Positions 36,984-46,070 of a stretch of DNA of 64,000 bases are shown here, piece after piece; within the stretch, counting starts at the first letter, position 1; every line of letters begins with the position of its first letter. The DNA lies in contig JAEUUA010000004.1 of NCBI GenBank assembly GCA_016787755.1, positions 1 through 64,000 on the forward strand, read 5' to 3'. A model generated the notes under the pieces. It saw only the letters and a list, made by a program, of their open reading frames with translations. It had not been told where the DNA came from and searched no databases. A program made the position numbers and the translations under genes. This DNA is from Cyclobacteriaceae bacterium (GTDB lineage Bacteria; Bacteroidota; Bacteroidia; Cytophagales; Cyclobacteriaceae).

Positions 36984-38198
36984 TCACTCAGCCCCAGCCA
37001 AACACTCATTCACAATCTGGTTGAACCGATCTTTAAACTGATCGTAATAAATGCCGGTACCCGGTCCTGAAAAACCCGTATGAATCTGTTTTACGTTTCC
37101 ATCTTTACCAATAAAGATGGTTGTAGGGAATGATATTATGTGATTTAAAGCCGGCAAGGTTTCAGCAGCCTTTGCTTTGTCATTCACTCCTGCAATTACA
37201 AAATCGTATTTCACATTTAATTTCTTTTTCATGATCGAAACCCGCTTGCTGGCGTATTCGAAATCTGGTTTTCGTTCGTAGGCTAATCCTAAAATTTCAA
37301 CGCCACGATCTTTATTCGCATCGTACCACGGAGCAAGAAATTTTGTTTCGTCCATACAGTTAGGACACCATGTTCCAAAAATTTGGAGGATCACCACTTT
37401 GTTTTTAAATCGCTCATCAGACAAACTGATTTTGTTTCCCAATTGATCAGGAAAACTGAAGTCAAGCGTTTTGTACCCTTCTTTTAGATACGTGAGCGAT
37501 TCTGCATTGGGCATTACTGCATTTTCATTCCGAACCCCTTTCCAACTTTCGAGCGATGAAGTTCCGGAGTAAAAATTTCCTTTAATTGAATCACCCTCAA
37601 AATGAGCTCTGAAAACAAAGGAATGATTGCCATCAAATGTGCTTAGTTGTAATTCATGGTCTACTACATTTCCTTGCAGGTACCGATAGTCTCCGGTTGG
37701 TGTGAGGAAGGTGCCTTCTAGTTCGTTTCCTTTTTGACTAAAAATTCCAACCGAGGGGTATTTCTCTGTGAGTGATTTAAATTCAAGTTGATATTTTCCT
37801 GAAAAATCGACAGGAGATGTTTCTTCTGTTTTAACAAAGCGATGCGTATCGCCATAGGTTGCCACAAAAGGAAGTGTGGCAGTGGCATCATAATTCTTTA
37901 CGAACTTGCCTACGAGTTTGTCGCCTTCAATTTTTGCGCGTAACTCCGAATCAAAAATGTGCATTACAATTCTTAAGGAGTCACCCGATACAGACATCTC
38001 ATCCAATGAAATTTTTTCTCCGGCATTAACCACAGCAGCTGTATATGAATTACCCACTTTTTGAATTTCTAACCCAAAAGGAAGTTGTTGACCTTGCATT
38101 TCAACAACGCCTCGCCATGTCCCGGTTTTAAGTTCGGTCGGTTTGGTTGCGCAAGTTGCTAGCAATAAAGAAATGGCCAACAGGATCAGAATTCTCAT
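36984..38198 (-). CDS. Lipoprotein with C-terminal TlpA-like thioredoxin domain
   Basis: 404 residues. The signal peptide ILILLAISLLLATCATKP has the lipobox LATC. The first ~240 residues form a beta-rich region unknown to me, with two similar halves (GTWRGVVEMQGQQLPFGLEI; SGKYQLEF...). The C-terminal part carries the redox motif FGTWCPNCMDETKFL (CxxC) and FPTTIFIGKDGNVKQIHTGF. Likely an envelope thiol:disulfide protein. Possibly co-transcribed with mnmA, 45 bases downstream. Confidence 0.85.
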   Translation of the reverse strand: MRILILLAISLLLATCATKPTELKTGTWRGVVEMQGQQLPFGLEIQKVGNSYTAAVVNAGEKISLDEMSVSGDSLRIVMHIFDSELRAKIEGDKLVGKFVKNYDATATLPFVATYGDTHRFVKTEETSPVDFSGKYQLEFKSLTEKYPSVGIFSQKGNELEGTFLTPTGDYRYLQGNVVDHELQLSTFDGNHSFVFRAHFEGDSIKGNFYSGTSSLESWKGVRNENAVMPNAESLTYLKEGYKTLDFSFPDQLGNKISLSDERFKNKVVILQIFGTWCPNCMDETKFLAPWYDANKDRGVEILGLAYERKPDFEYASKRVSIMKKKLNVKYDFVIAGVNDKAKAAETLPALNHIISFPTTIFIGKDGNVKQIHTGFSGPGTGIYYDQFKDRFNQIVNECLAGAE

Positions 38199-38331
38199 AA
38201 TTTTAAATTATCTAAGCACAACGCAAAAATGCGATAAATGATTCTAAATTAGTTGCCTCAAAGTGTGTTATTTCAATGCAGTATTGCCAACCATATAAAT
38301 TTCTTCATTTCACTTCTTAGAAATCGATTAC

Positions 38332-39459
38332 ATGTTCCAAAATCTAAAAGTACTTGAATTGGCATCGGTGTTGGCTGGCCCAAGCGTGGGACAATTTTTT
38401 GCCGAATTAGGAGCCGAGGTAATTAAGATCGAAAACCTGAATGCGGGAGGCGATGTTACCCGCACCTGGCGAGGAAGCGGTGAGCAGACTGATGATCGGT
38501 CGGCCTATTTTTGTTCAGTAAACTGGGGCAAGAAATCAGTGGCACTTGATCTAACCACGGATGAAAGCAAATCAGCCATTCAAAAGCTTGCTGCAAAAAG
38601 TGATCTCATTATTGCCAGTTACAAGCCCGGTGATGCTGAAAAGTTAGGAGTTTCCTACAATCAACTTAGAACCACGAATAAACAACTTGTATATGGACAG
38701 ATCACCGGGTATGGATCAGATACCGATCGGGTAGGGTACGATGCCGTGATTCAAGCCGAGAGTGGTTTTATGGATATGAATGGTGAAGCCAACGGCAATC
38801 CCACTAAAATGCCGGTTGCGTTAATCGATGTATTAGCTGGCCATCAATTAAAAGAAGGCTTACTCCTTGCGTTACTAAAAAGAGAAAGAACGGGAGTTGG
38901 AAGTTTTGTGGAAGTATCCTTGCTTCAAACGGCTATTGCTTCGCTCACCAATCAGGCAACCAATTGGTTAGTGGGCAATAAAATTCCATCGCGACAAGGA
39001 TCAGCGCATCCAAACATTGCCCCGTATGGCGATTCATTTGTAACCAAAGATGGCAAGCGAATTTTGTTGGCGATTGGTAATGATCGTCAGTTTGTAAACT
39101 TACTTAAATTGCTTCCTGAAATTAATTGGGTAGAGGTTCAGAAAAATTTTGCAACCAATCACAAACGAGTTGACAACCGTGATCAACTCAGGTTGATTTT
39201 ATCAAACGCAATTGGGCAAGTGGATTCAGGAATTTTATTGGAACAAATTCATCGCAACAAAATTCCTGCAGGGATCATTCAAAACGTGAAAGAAGTGTTT
39301 GAGATGGAAGCAGCCCTTGAACTACTTATAAAAGGAGATTCACTGAAGGGTGTTCGAACCTATGTAGCCAAAGACTCCGGTTCATTTTCGAAAACCAGTT
39401 TGTTGCCCCCGCCTCACTTTGGTGAGCACACGCAGCAAGTATTAGATCAATTGTCTTAG
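38332..39459 (+). CDS. CaiB/BaiF family CoA transferase
   Basis: A 375-residue family III CoA transferase. Characteristic segments are LKVLELASVLAGPSVGQFFAELGAEVIK (shortened in places), the catalytic Asp in the DLIIASYKPGDAEKLG/QVTGYG-like region and VALIDVLAGHQLKEGLLLAL. It moves CoA between acids; substrates unknown. No acyl-CoA partner gene is adjacent. Divergent from the TlpA-like gene. Confidence 0.88.
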   Translation: MFQNLKVLELASVLAGPSVGQFFAELGAEVIKIENLNAGGDVTRTWRGSGEQTDDRSAYFCSVNWGKKSVALDLTTDESKSAIQKLAAKSDLIIASYKPGDAEKLGVSYNQLRTTNKQLVYGQITGYGSDTDRVGYDAVIQAESGFMDMNGEANGNPTKMPVALIDVLAGHQLKEGLLLALLKRERTGVGSFVEVSLLQTAIASLTNQATNWLVGNKIPSRQGSAHPNIAPYGDSFVTKDGKRILLAIGNDRQFVNLLKLLPEINWVEVQKNFATNHKRVDNRDQLRLILSNAIGQVDSGILLEQIHRNKIPAGIIQNVKEVFEMEAALELLIKGDSLKGVRTYVAKDSGSFSKTSLLPPPHFGEHTQQVLDQLS

Positions 39460-39484
39460 CTGTATAGGATTAACTTATAGATTC

Positions 39485-40852
39485 CTAAATAATTCCCAAC
39501 ACACTCAGCACAACAAGAGCAATGATTATCGGACACACAAATCGAATGGTGTAAACCCAAATTTGGTAGGGGGCTATACCAACTATTTTCCCGCTCTTAA
39601 ATCCTGGACTTCCTATTTCTATCTCCTCCGCAAGTTTACCTATTTTCATAAACCATCCGGTGTACAAGCAAGTGGCCAGAACTACAAAAAGCATAAAGAG
39701 AGTTCCAAACAGAAAATCCATTATATCCATAAATCCCGTTTTTTCGGTTCCCAAAAAATTCATCTCTAAGTTGGAGAAAAGATCCAGTCCGCCATTCGAA
39801 AGAGCAGAAGGAAGGCCAAATAAGAAAGCGAGTCCTGCTACTAACCATGCAGATTTTTTTCGCGACCATTTTTTTGTATCCATGAAGTAGGCTGTTGGAG
39901 CTTCGAGCATAGAAATAGTTGATGTTATCGCAGCCAGAAAGAGTAGCAGAAAAAACAAGGCACCAGCAATATTACCCAGAGGCATTTCCTGAAAGATATT
40001 TGCCAACACACTAAAAACAAGCGTTGGTCCTTCGGAAGGCGACATGTTAAAAGAAAACACAGCAGGAAAAACCATGAGCCCGGCCAACAAGGCAACTGAG
40101 GTATCCATGGCGGCTACCCACAAACTTGATGTTACAATATTTTGCGATTTAGGTAAGTACGATCCGTAGGTAATCATCATGCCCCAACCCACTCCGAGCG
40201 AAAAGAATGCTTGTGTCAGAGCCTTTAAAATAACCTGACCGGTTATTTTTGAGAAATCGGGGATTAAATAATAGGCAATACCTTTGCTGGCTCCGGGCAA
40301 TGTCACGCTTCTGAAAATCACCAGAGTCAGAAGTACAAAGAGCATTGGCATCATTATTTTGGTTGCCTTTTCAATACCGCCTGCCACTCCTCCCAATACA
40401 ATTACCGTAGTAACCAGAATCACAAAAGCACCCAATGGAATTACGTAAGCCGGGGTCGCAATAAACTCTGTAAAAGATAGCTTTATGGATAAGAGGGATG
40501 TAAAGATATAGCCAACCGTCCAGCCCGCTATAATGCTGTAATAACTCAACACTACAAAGGTTACCAGCAATGGTAAAACGCCAGTAATCAACACCCAAAA
40601 TTTATTTGCACCTAAACCGGTGAATGCTCCCACAGGATTTTTTCCGGTGAGTCTCCCCAATGCAATTTCATTAATGAGCATGGGTGCCCCAACCAATACT
40701 ACACAAAAAATATAGACAATAACAAAGGCTGCTCCTCCATTTTCACCGGTGAGGTACGGAAACCTCCATACATTACCCAAGCCAACGGCCGAACCTGCGG
40801 CTGCCATAATAAACCCAAACTTTGAACCAAACTGAGCCCGCGAAGTTGACAT
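39485..40852 (-). CDS. Neurotransmitter:sodium symporter family protein A (SNF)
   Basis: A 455-residue LeuT-fold carrier. The start SRAQFGSKFGFIMAAAGSAVGLGNVWRFPYL is the family hallmark for helix 1 (shown here in part: GSAVGLGNVWRFPYLTG), with an unwound Na+ site. About 11-12 helices. Na+-coupled uptake of an amino acid is likely; which one is unclear. A close paralogue of the same length and orientation lies at 61389-62756. Convergent with the CoA transferase gene. Confidence 0.92.
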   Translation of the reverse strand: MSTSRAQFGSKFGFIMAAAGSAVGLGNVWRFPYLTGENGGAAFVIVYIFCVVLVGAPMLINEIALGRLTGKNPVGAFTGLGANKFWVLITGVLPLLVTFVVLSYYSIIAGWTVGYIFTSLLSIKLSFTEFIATPAYVIPLGAFVILVTTVIVLGGVAGGIEKATKIMMPMLFVLLTLVIFRSVTLPGASKGIAYYLIPDFSKITGQVILKALTQAFFSLGVGWGMMITYGSYLPKSQNIVTSSLWVAAMDTSVALLAGLMVFPAVFSFNMSPSEGPTLVFSVLANIFQEMPLGNIAGALFFLLLFLAAITSTISMLEAPTAYFMDTKKWSRKKSAWLVAGLAFLFGLPSALSNGGLDLFSNLEMNFLGTEKTGFMDIMDFLFGTLFMLFVVLATCLYTGWFMKIGKLAEEIEIGSPGFKSGKIVGIAPYQIWVYTIRFVCPIIIALVVLSVLGII

Positions 40853-41078
40853 GCACGTATATTTTGGAAACGAAGATTGGTTAAAATATCCAGCTTGTTA
40901 TATTCCGGCAAGTTTTTTTTACCAGAAAAATTCCTTGAAATAATTGTCCGAAATTTTTAGCAGGTAACCACAGGCACGGTATTACAACCTCAACTGGAAA
41001 AGCTGAAAGGTTTCTCTTTAGCAAAGAGTATTTTCGCTTAACCCAAGGAGAACGATAAACTATTGGTAAGTTTTGTAA

Positions 41079-41118
41079 AGGAGTCACCCCACTCCTTTGG
41101 AGAGGGGTTGGGGTGAGG
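41079..41118. repeat. GC-rich imperfect palindrome before the M28 gene
   Basis: TCACCCCACTCCTTTGGAGA and GGGGTTGGGGTGAGG can pair around a short loop. This type of sequence is frequent as an intergenic repeat in Bacteroidota. It sits 20 bases before the M28 start codon. Confidence 0.5.
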
Positions 41119-41136
41119 TCTAACCAAAAATAACGT

Positions 41137-42681
41137 ATGAAGAATTTTACAAATCTTTTTAGTGTCCTGCTGCTTTCTGCAAGTTTAGCACACGGTCAAA
41201 AGAATGCAGTAGTGGATGCCATTGTAAAAGAAGCTACCGAAAATTCTCAGCTTGAGAAGTTAGGACATGAATTAATGGACGGTATTGGGCCACGCTTGGT
41301 AGGCTCACCCAAAATGCAAGCAGCCAATGATTGGGCGGTTGCTAAATACACGAATTGGGGCATACCCGCCCGTAACGAAAAGTGGGGCGAGTGGCGTGGC
41401 TGGGAGCGAGGCATCTCCCACATTGATATGGTGGCTCCCTGGGTAAAATCCCTGGAAGGTACACAGTTGGCCTGGAGCCCGAGCACTAATGGTAAGACGG
41501 TAACTGGGGATGTTATTATTGTCCCCGATGTGGCCGACTCACTTGCGTTTGCAAGTTGGTTGCCCAACGTAAAAGGAAAATTTGTGTTGGTGTCTATGAA
41601 CCAACCCACCGGCCGCCCCGATTATAACTGGGAGGAATTTGGTACGAAAGACTCATTTGAAAAAATGAAGAAAGCGCGCACAGCACAAACTGAAGGCTGG
41701 ACAGAGCGAATAAAAAAAACAGGCTACTCTTCACGCACACTTCCCGTTGCGTTGGAGAAAGCCGGAGCGGTGGGCATTGTTACTTGCAACTGGTCGCGCG
41801 GGTTTGGAGTAAATAAAATTTTTAGTGCCTATACCAAAAAAATTCCTACGGTTGATATTGCCCTGGAAGATTATGGATTGCTGTATCGCTTAACAGAATC
41901 AGGTAACAAACCAAAACTGAATGTTCGTGCCGACTCAAAAGAAAAAGGAGTAGTGCCTACCTATAATACAGTTGCAGAAATTAAAGGCACCAACCCCAGT
42001 GAATATGTGATGCTCTCGGCCCACTTCGATTCATGGGATGGTGGAACCGGAGCTACGGATAATGGCACGGGTACCTTAGTGATGATGGAAGCCATGCGCA
42101 TATTGAAAAAAGTATATCCCAATCCTAAGCGCACCATTTTAGTAGGCCATTGGGGAAGTGAAGAACAAGGCCTGAATGGCTCGCGTGCGTTTGTAGAAGA
42201 TCATCCTGAAATTGTTGCCAACCTGCAAGCGTTGTTTAATCAGGATAACGGAACGGGGCGTGTGGTAAATATTACGGGGCAAGGTTACTTGCATGCCTAT
42301 GATTTTATTACGCGTTGGCTAGCGGCTGTGCCGGAAGACATCAAAAAAGGGATTGAAACAAAATTTCCCGGCACACCGGGTGGTGGTGGTAGCGACTTTG
42401 CTTCGTTTGTTGCGGTGGGTGCCCCCGGTTTTTCAATCAGTTCATTGAGTTGGTCGTATGGTAATTATACCTGGCACACCAACCGCGACACGTATGATAA
42501 AATTGTGTTTGATGATGTGCGCAACAATGCCATGCTTGCAGCAATTTTGGTATATATGGCCTGCGAAGATCCTGTAAAAACTTCTCGCGAAAAAAGTGTG
42601 TTACCTGTTAACTCTCGCACAGGCGAGCCTGGCAAGTGGCCTGAGCAACGCAAGGCAACTAGAAAGGGTGGTTTGGATTAG
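41137..42681 (+). CDS. Secreted M28 family zinc peptidase
   Basis: 514 residues with signal peptide (LLLSASLAHGQ). A PA-type insert lies at ~130-260. The metal site of M28 is visible: SAHFDSWDGGTGATDNGTG (first His and bridging Asp), GSEEQGLNGSRAF (Glu pair), the Asp in LFNQDNGTGR, and the final His in TWHTNRDTYDKIV. Aminopeptidase or glutamate carboxypeptidase activity in the envelope is likely. The last 100 codons and the downstream spacer are duplicated at 43541-44021. Confidence 0.9.
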   Translation: MKNFTNLFSVLLLSASLAHGQKNAVVDAIVKEATENSQLEKLGHELMDGIGPRLVGSPKMQAANDWAVAKYTNWGIPARNEKWGEWRGWERGISHIDMVAPWVKSLEGTQLAWSPSTNGKTVTGDVIIVPDVADSLAFASWLPNVKGKFVLVSMNQPTGRPDYNWEEFGTKDSFEKMKKARTAQTEGWTERIKKTGYSSRTLPVALEKAGAVGIVTCNWSRGFGVNKIFSAYTKKIPTVDIALEDYGLLYRLTESGNKPKLNVRADSKEKGVVPTYNTVAEIKGTNPSEYVMLSAHFDSWDGGTGATDNGTGTLVMMEAMRILKKVYPNPKRTILVGHWGSEEQGLNGSRAFVEDHPEIVANLQALFNQDNGTGRVVNITGQGYLHAYDFITRWLAAVPEDIKKGIETKFPGTPGGGGSDFASFVAVGAPGFSISSLSWSYGNYTWHTNRDTYDKIVFDDVRNNAMLAAILVYMACEDPVKTSREKSVLPVNSRTGEPGKWPEQRKATRKGGLD

Positions 42682-42706
42682 GTATTTCTGAGTTTTATAA
42701 AAATGA

Positions 42707-42736
42707 AACGCCAAGCAGCAATGCGTGGCGTTTTTT
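42707..42736 (+). terminator. Terminator of the M28 gene
   Basis: AACGCCA and TGGCGTT (42707-42713, 42726-42732) form a stem followed by six T residues. Part of the duplicated block; the second copy is at 43867. Confidence 0.65.
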
Positions 42737-42771
42737 GTTGTTAAATGAGATCAAAATAGGAAGGCTGCACT

Positions 42772-42830
42772 TTGGTGAGTTTGACATAAAAGAATTATCA
42801 AGATTGCATATATTAGTGTGTTAGCAGCAA
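42772..42830 (+). repeat. Repeat 2, copy A (attg-catatatt element)
   Basis: TTGGTGAGTTTGACATAAAA, then GAATTATCAAGATTGCATATATTAG. About 60 bases, with TTGA and TCAA forming a small hairpin and TATATTAG resembling a weak -7 box. It matches copy B at 43959-44021 and stands just before the next gene, as copy B does. Confidence 0.55.
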
Positions 42831-42842
42831 TTTATTTCGACA

Positions 42843-43430
42843 ATGAGATTAATATTTGTGATTTGCTTTTTGAAAGCGACTTCGATCCTAGTTCATGGGC
42901 AGGTAGTCTCAGACAAAAACGACCCTAGGAAGCATCCAACTTTGATAAACAAAACATTTGTTACCAAAATAGAAGGGCAATCAATTGATTTTTACCTAGT
43001 GCACAAGGACATTGGCTTGCCCGCGAAGATGTTCTATAGAGGTCAATACGCACTTTATGACGATGAAGAGACATTCGGGTTTCTCGACAGTCTACTAACA
43101 AAGAATACCGAAACTAGACCATTCTATTTTTTTGTTTTCAATCAGGCAATGAAAGTTACGGACGGAGCACTTTCCGAATACATGGCGAACATCTGTCTAA
43201 GGTATCTTGAGACGATGCCCTGTGAGTTTCTGAGAAACATTTTCCAGAACGTGTCCAAGGCAGACAGGAATACCTGGACGAGTTTCATCGGTTGGCAAAT
43301 CTACGACAAGAAGACATTTGACAAGATCATGATGGCCGTTGGCAAGAATGTTAGTACCAACTGCTCATCACAAAAACAAGCTTGGGACAAGTTAAAGCCA
43401 GAAATTGAGAACGGATTGGAAGTAAAATAA
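42843..43430 (+). CDS. Secreted hypothetical protein, 195 residues
   Basis: A signal peptide (FVICFLKATSILVHGQ) is followed by a soluble protein with KTFVTKIEGQSIDFYLVHKD and a helical C-terminal half with four cysteines in all. No family recognised. It lies between the full M28 gene and its broken partial copy, so it looks inserted or carried along with the duplication. Confidence 0.6.
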   Translation: MRLIFVICFLKATSILVHGQVVSDKNDPRKHPTLINKTFVTKIEGQSIDFYLVHKDIGLPAKMFYRGQYALYDDEETFGFLDSLLTKNTETRPFYFFVFNQAMKVTDGALSEYMANICLRYLETMPCEFLRNIFQNVSKADRNTWTSFIGWQIYDKKTFDKIMMAVGKNVSTNCSSQKQAWDKLKPEIENGLEVK

Positions 43431-43444
43431 ACGGCCTCTTCCTC

Positions 43445-43533
43445 AACGGAGTCTCGCTTCGGACTCCGCGATTAATTTGTCCTAAGCAATCCCTAGCTAT
43501 AAATTATAGTGAGAGAGCGAAGACTCCGCAGAG
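43445..43533. repeat. Repeat 1, copy 1 (~87 bp with inverted ends)
   Basis: The left end CGGAGTCTCGCTTCGGACTC forms its own hairpin; the right end GAGCGAAGACTCCGC is its inverse. The middle has TAAGCAATCC...TATAAATTATAG. Closely similar to copy 2 (55764-55849), and to a diverged copy at 53082-53168. It lies exactly at the junction with the M28 fragment. Confidence 0.75.
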
Positions 43534-43540
43534 AAAAGGG

Positions 43541-43841
43541 GTGCTGGTGGTAGCGACTTTGCTTCGTTTGTTGCGGTAGGCGCCCCCTGTTTTCAATCAG
43601 TTCATTGAGTTGGTCGTATGGTAATTATACCTGGCACACCAATCGCGACACGTATGATAAAATTGTGTTTGATGATGTCCGCAACAATGCCATACTTGCC
43701 TCGATCTTAGTTTACATGGCATGCAAAGATCCTGAGAAAACCCCACGCGATAAGAGTGTGTTACCCGCAAACTCCCGCACAGGCGAACCGGGCAAGTGGC
43801 CAGAGCAACGAAAGGCCACGCGAAAGGGTGGTTTGGATTAA
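43541..43841 (+). pseudogene. 3' fragment of a duplicated M28 peptidase gene
   Basis: Nearly the same sequence as 42377-42681 in the intact gene (GGSDFASFVAVGAP... TWHTNRDTYDKI ... KWPEQRKATRKGG). It lacks the first ~400 codons and has lost one T near 43592, so the frame is broken. Without the catalytic part it cannot make a peptidase. A frame from 43605 remains open by chance of recent origin. Confidence 0.85.
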
Positions 43842-43866
43842 GTATTTCTGAGCCTTATAAAATTTG

Positions 43867-43896
43867 AAAACGCCAAGCAGGGGCTTGGCGTTTTTT
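43867..43896 (+). terminator. Terminator, second copy
   Basis: AAAACGCCAAGC and GCTTGGCGTTTT form a perfect 12-bp stem with a 4-base loop and T-run. Duplicate of the terminator at 42707, with a longer stem. Confidence 0.75.
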
Positions 43897-43958
43897 ATTA
43901 AGTGTAATCCATCTCATCGGAGTTAAGATAGCCCCCTATATTGGCGGCTATATATACG

Positions 43959-44021
43959 TTGGCGATCTCGATATAAAAGAAATATCGATAATTGCATATA
44001 TTCGGGTGTTTGGTGGCAGTG
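43959..44021 (+). repeat. Repeat 2, copy B
   Basis: TTGGCGATCTCGATATAAAA followed by GAAATATCGATAATTGCATATATTCGGG. CGATAT and ATATCG form a hairpin. Alignable over its whole length with copy A. It precedes the crp-like gene by about 30 bases. Confidence 0.55.
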
Positions 44022-44052
44022 TAACAGACGAGAGTAACAACATATAAAAACA

Positions 44053-44631
44053 ATGCAAGACATACTATTTGACTTTATATCAAAATACGTTTCTCTGACA
44101 GAAGACGAGAAGAACGCAATCGTTTCTTTGGACATATTTCGTTCGGTAAAGAAAGGGACCACTTTACTCAAAAAAGGACAAAAATCGAATGATAGCTACT
44201 TTGTTCTAAAAGGCTGTATTCGGACCTATTATGTCATCGATGAAGAAGAAAAAACTACTGCTTTCTACACAGAAATGGAAGCGTTGACACCCCCTTGTGT
44301 AATAAGCAAAACTCCGTCTGAATATTATATAAGTTGTATAGAAGACAGTATACTTTTAGTTTCCAATTCTGATATGGAAGAAGAGATAAATAGTAAATTT
44401 CCAAAGTTTGAAATAATGTGTAAAGTATTGTCGGAAGAATTGTTAGCTAAACAACAAATAGACTTTGACGCGTTTAAGACCTCTTCCCCTGAACAACGGT
44501 ACCTGAACTTACTACAAAAAAGACCGGATCTTATTCAGCGTGTGCCACAGCATCAATTAGCGAGCTATTTAGGTATTAAACCCCAATCATTAAGCAGGTT
44601 AAGGGCAAGAATTCTTGAAAAAAAGAGCTAA
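44053..44631 (+). CDS. Crp/Fnr family transcription regulator
   Basis: 192 residues: a cyclic nucleotide-binding-type beta-barrel domain (VKKGTTLLKKGQKSNDSYFV, LKGCIRTYYVIDEEEKTTAF) and a C-terminal HTH (VPQHQLASYLGIKPQSLSRL, RARI). Common Bacteroidota subfamily without a known effector. It may act on the outer-membrane protein genes downstream. A decayed relative lies at 57387-57862. Confidence 0.87.
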   Translation: MQDILFDFISKYVSLTEDEKNAIVSLDIFRSVKKGTTLLKKGQKSNDSYFVLKGCIRTYYVIDEEEKTTAFYTEMEALTPPCVISKTPSEYYISCIEDSILLVSNSDMEEEINSKFPKFEIMCKVLSEELLAKQQIDFDAFKTSSPEQRYLNLLQKRPDLIQRVPQHQLASYLGIKPQSLSRLRARILEKKS

Positions 44632-44678
44632 GACGTATTTCTTAACTTAAGTGAACGAGTTATAGTATCGCGCCCATC

Positions 44679-44686
44679 TACTTTTG
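44679..44686 (+). promoter_or_regulatory. -7 box of the first barrel-like gene
   Basis: TACTTTTG fits TAnnTTTG, 24 bases before the ATG at 44711; it supports that start over the one at 44684. Confidence 0.5.
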
Positions 44687-44710
44687 CAGCATTGTTTAAA
44701 ACACAAAGAA

Positions 44711-45334
44711 ATGCAAAAGAATATTTTAGGGATTGGACTTGCCTTAGTGTTGGCAAGTAGTTTACAGGTGAGTGCACAAGATACCAAAAAAGACATCACC
44801 TATAAAAAGTGGTTCATTGGGAGTTCACTCCTGATGCTAGGAAATTTTATTCCTGATGATCCCAATCCGCCAGAGTATGTGCAATTAAATGTTGGTTATA
44901 GAATAACGCCTAAAGATGTTGTTTCCTTTAGATTTAAAAGATCCATTTATTCCTGGCCTTTAGGTGTCCCTTTTGGACCATCATTTGATGCACCGGGACT
45001 AAACTATCCCGGACATGCACGCATTATTGGACCTACATTAGGATACCAGCGGTTTTGGTGGAAAGGAGTCTATTCATCTGTATATGCATTGAATGCCTTT
45101 GAAAAATATATGGATGAGAATAATAAAAAGATTGGAAATGGATACACGTTATATCTTGACTTCTATTTGGGGTATCAGTTTAAGTTTTTTAAAGACCGCC
45201 TCTTTTTTGAACCAGCTATTGGAATTAGTTATTGGCCTGTAAGAACTAATGTTCCAGCATCTTTTAAAGCAGCAGAACAAAAATGGCCTAACTACTTTAT
45301 TCAACCTGGGCTTGATTTTGGATTTAGGTTTTAG
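44711..45334 (+). CDS. Outer-membrane barrel-like hypothetical protein 1
   Basis: 207 residues with a signal peptide (GLALVLASSLQVSAQ). After KKWFIGSSLLMLGNF the protein has alternating beta-strand patterns (VQLNVGYRITPKDVVSFRF; LYLDFYLGYQFKFFKDRLFF) and ends in ...LDFGFRF, an aromatic C-terminus typical of barrels. Role unknown. Tandem paralogue of the next gene. Confidence 0.65.
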   Translation: MQKNILGIGLALVLASSLQVSAQDTKKDITYKKWFIGSSLLMLGNFIPDDPNPPEYVQLNVGYRITPKDVVSFRFKRSIYSWPLGVPFGPSFDAPGLNYPGHARIIGPTLGYQRFWWKGVYSSVYALNAFEKYMDENNKKIGNGYTLYLDFYLGYQFKFFKDRLFFEPAIGISYWPVRTNVPASFKAAEQKWPNYFIQPGLDFGFRF

Positions 45335-45443
45335 GTTTTAGGATCCTTATCGAGATACCTTTCAACATAATTTAACTCCCAACAGACGCTTCCCCTATGT
45401 CCGTGTGCACCCGCATGAATTGTTTAACATCAATAAAAAAGAA

Positions 45444-46070
45444 ATGAAAAAGAAAATATTAATCATTGGTTTTGTCTTCATAATGACAAGTACACTTCAA
45501 CTCCAAGCACAATATGCTAAAATAGACAGCATCTACAAACGGTGGTTTATTGGTAGTACAGTGTTTTTATTGGGTAATTTGGCTCCTACAAATCCCCCCA
45601 ACTTCGCTCAACTCAACGTTGGCTATCGGATTACAGGTAAAGATGTAATTACATTAGAACCAAAAACCTGGAAATATGCCTGGCCGAATGGTATTCACCC
45701 ATTTTTTAACAAATCATACGGAAAGCCAGAAGAAAAATTTCCGGGATATATTCGTGAGTATGGCTTATCAGTGGCATACCAACGATTTTTGTGTAAAGGT
45801 TTATATGCCGAACTTAATGTAATGCCTTCTTTGCAAGATTTTGTGAACGACCAAGGCAAAAAAATAGATACTGGTTTTCAGATTTTCAACACCTACCGGG
45901 TTGGTTATCACATCAAACTTTTTAAGGACAGATTTTTTATTCAACCATCCATTGCAATTACCCACCGTGCTTATCACACAGAAATGCCTGATGGGTTTAA
46001 ACAGTTGGATGATAAATGGTCGAAATTCATCTTCGGAGAACCAGGACTTCATTTTGGGTTTAATTTCTAG
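45444..46070 (+). CDS. Outer-membrane barrel-like hypothetical protein 2
   Basis: 208 residues, signal peptide (GFVFIMTSTLQLQAQ). It shares the plan of its upstream neighbour: KRWFIGSTVFLLGNL, AQLNVGYRITGKDVI, VGYHIKLFKDRFFIQPSIAI and a LHFGFNF end. A tandem duplication followed by clear divergence. The frame opens at 45405, but Met at 45444 starts the signal peptide. Confidence 0.65.
   Translation: MKKKILIIGFVFIMTSTLQLQAQYAKIDSIYKRWFIGSTVFLLGNLAPTNPPNFAQLNVGYRITGKDVITLEPKTWKYAWPNGIHPFFNKSYGKPEEKFPGYIREYGLSVAYQRFLCKGLYAELNVMPSLQDFVNDQGKKIDTGFQIFNTYRVGYHIKLFKDRFFIQPSIAITHRAYHTEMPDGFKQLDDKWSKFIFGEPGLHFGFNF

Noticed and set aside
43605..43841. 78-residue frame as a separate small protein
   Set aside because: It is the frame-broken 3' copy of the M28 gene and lacks the catalytic region.
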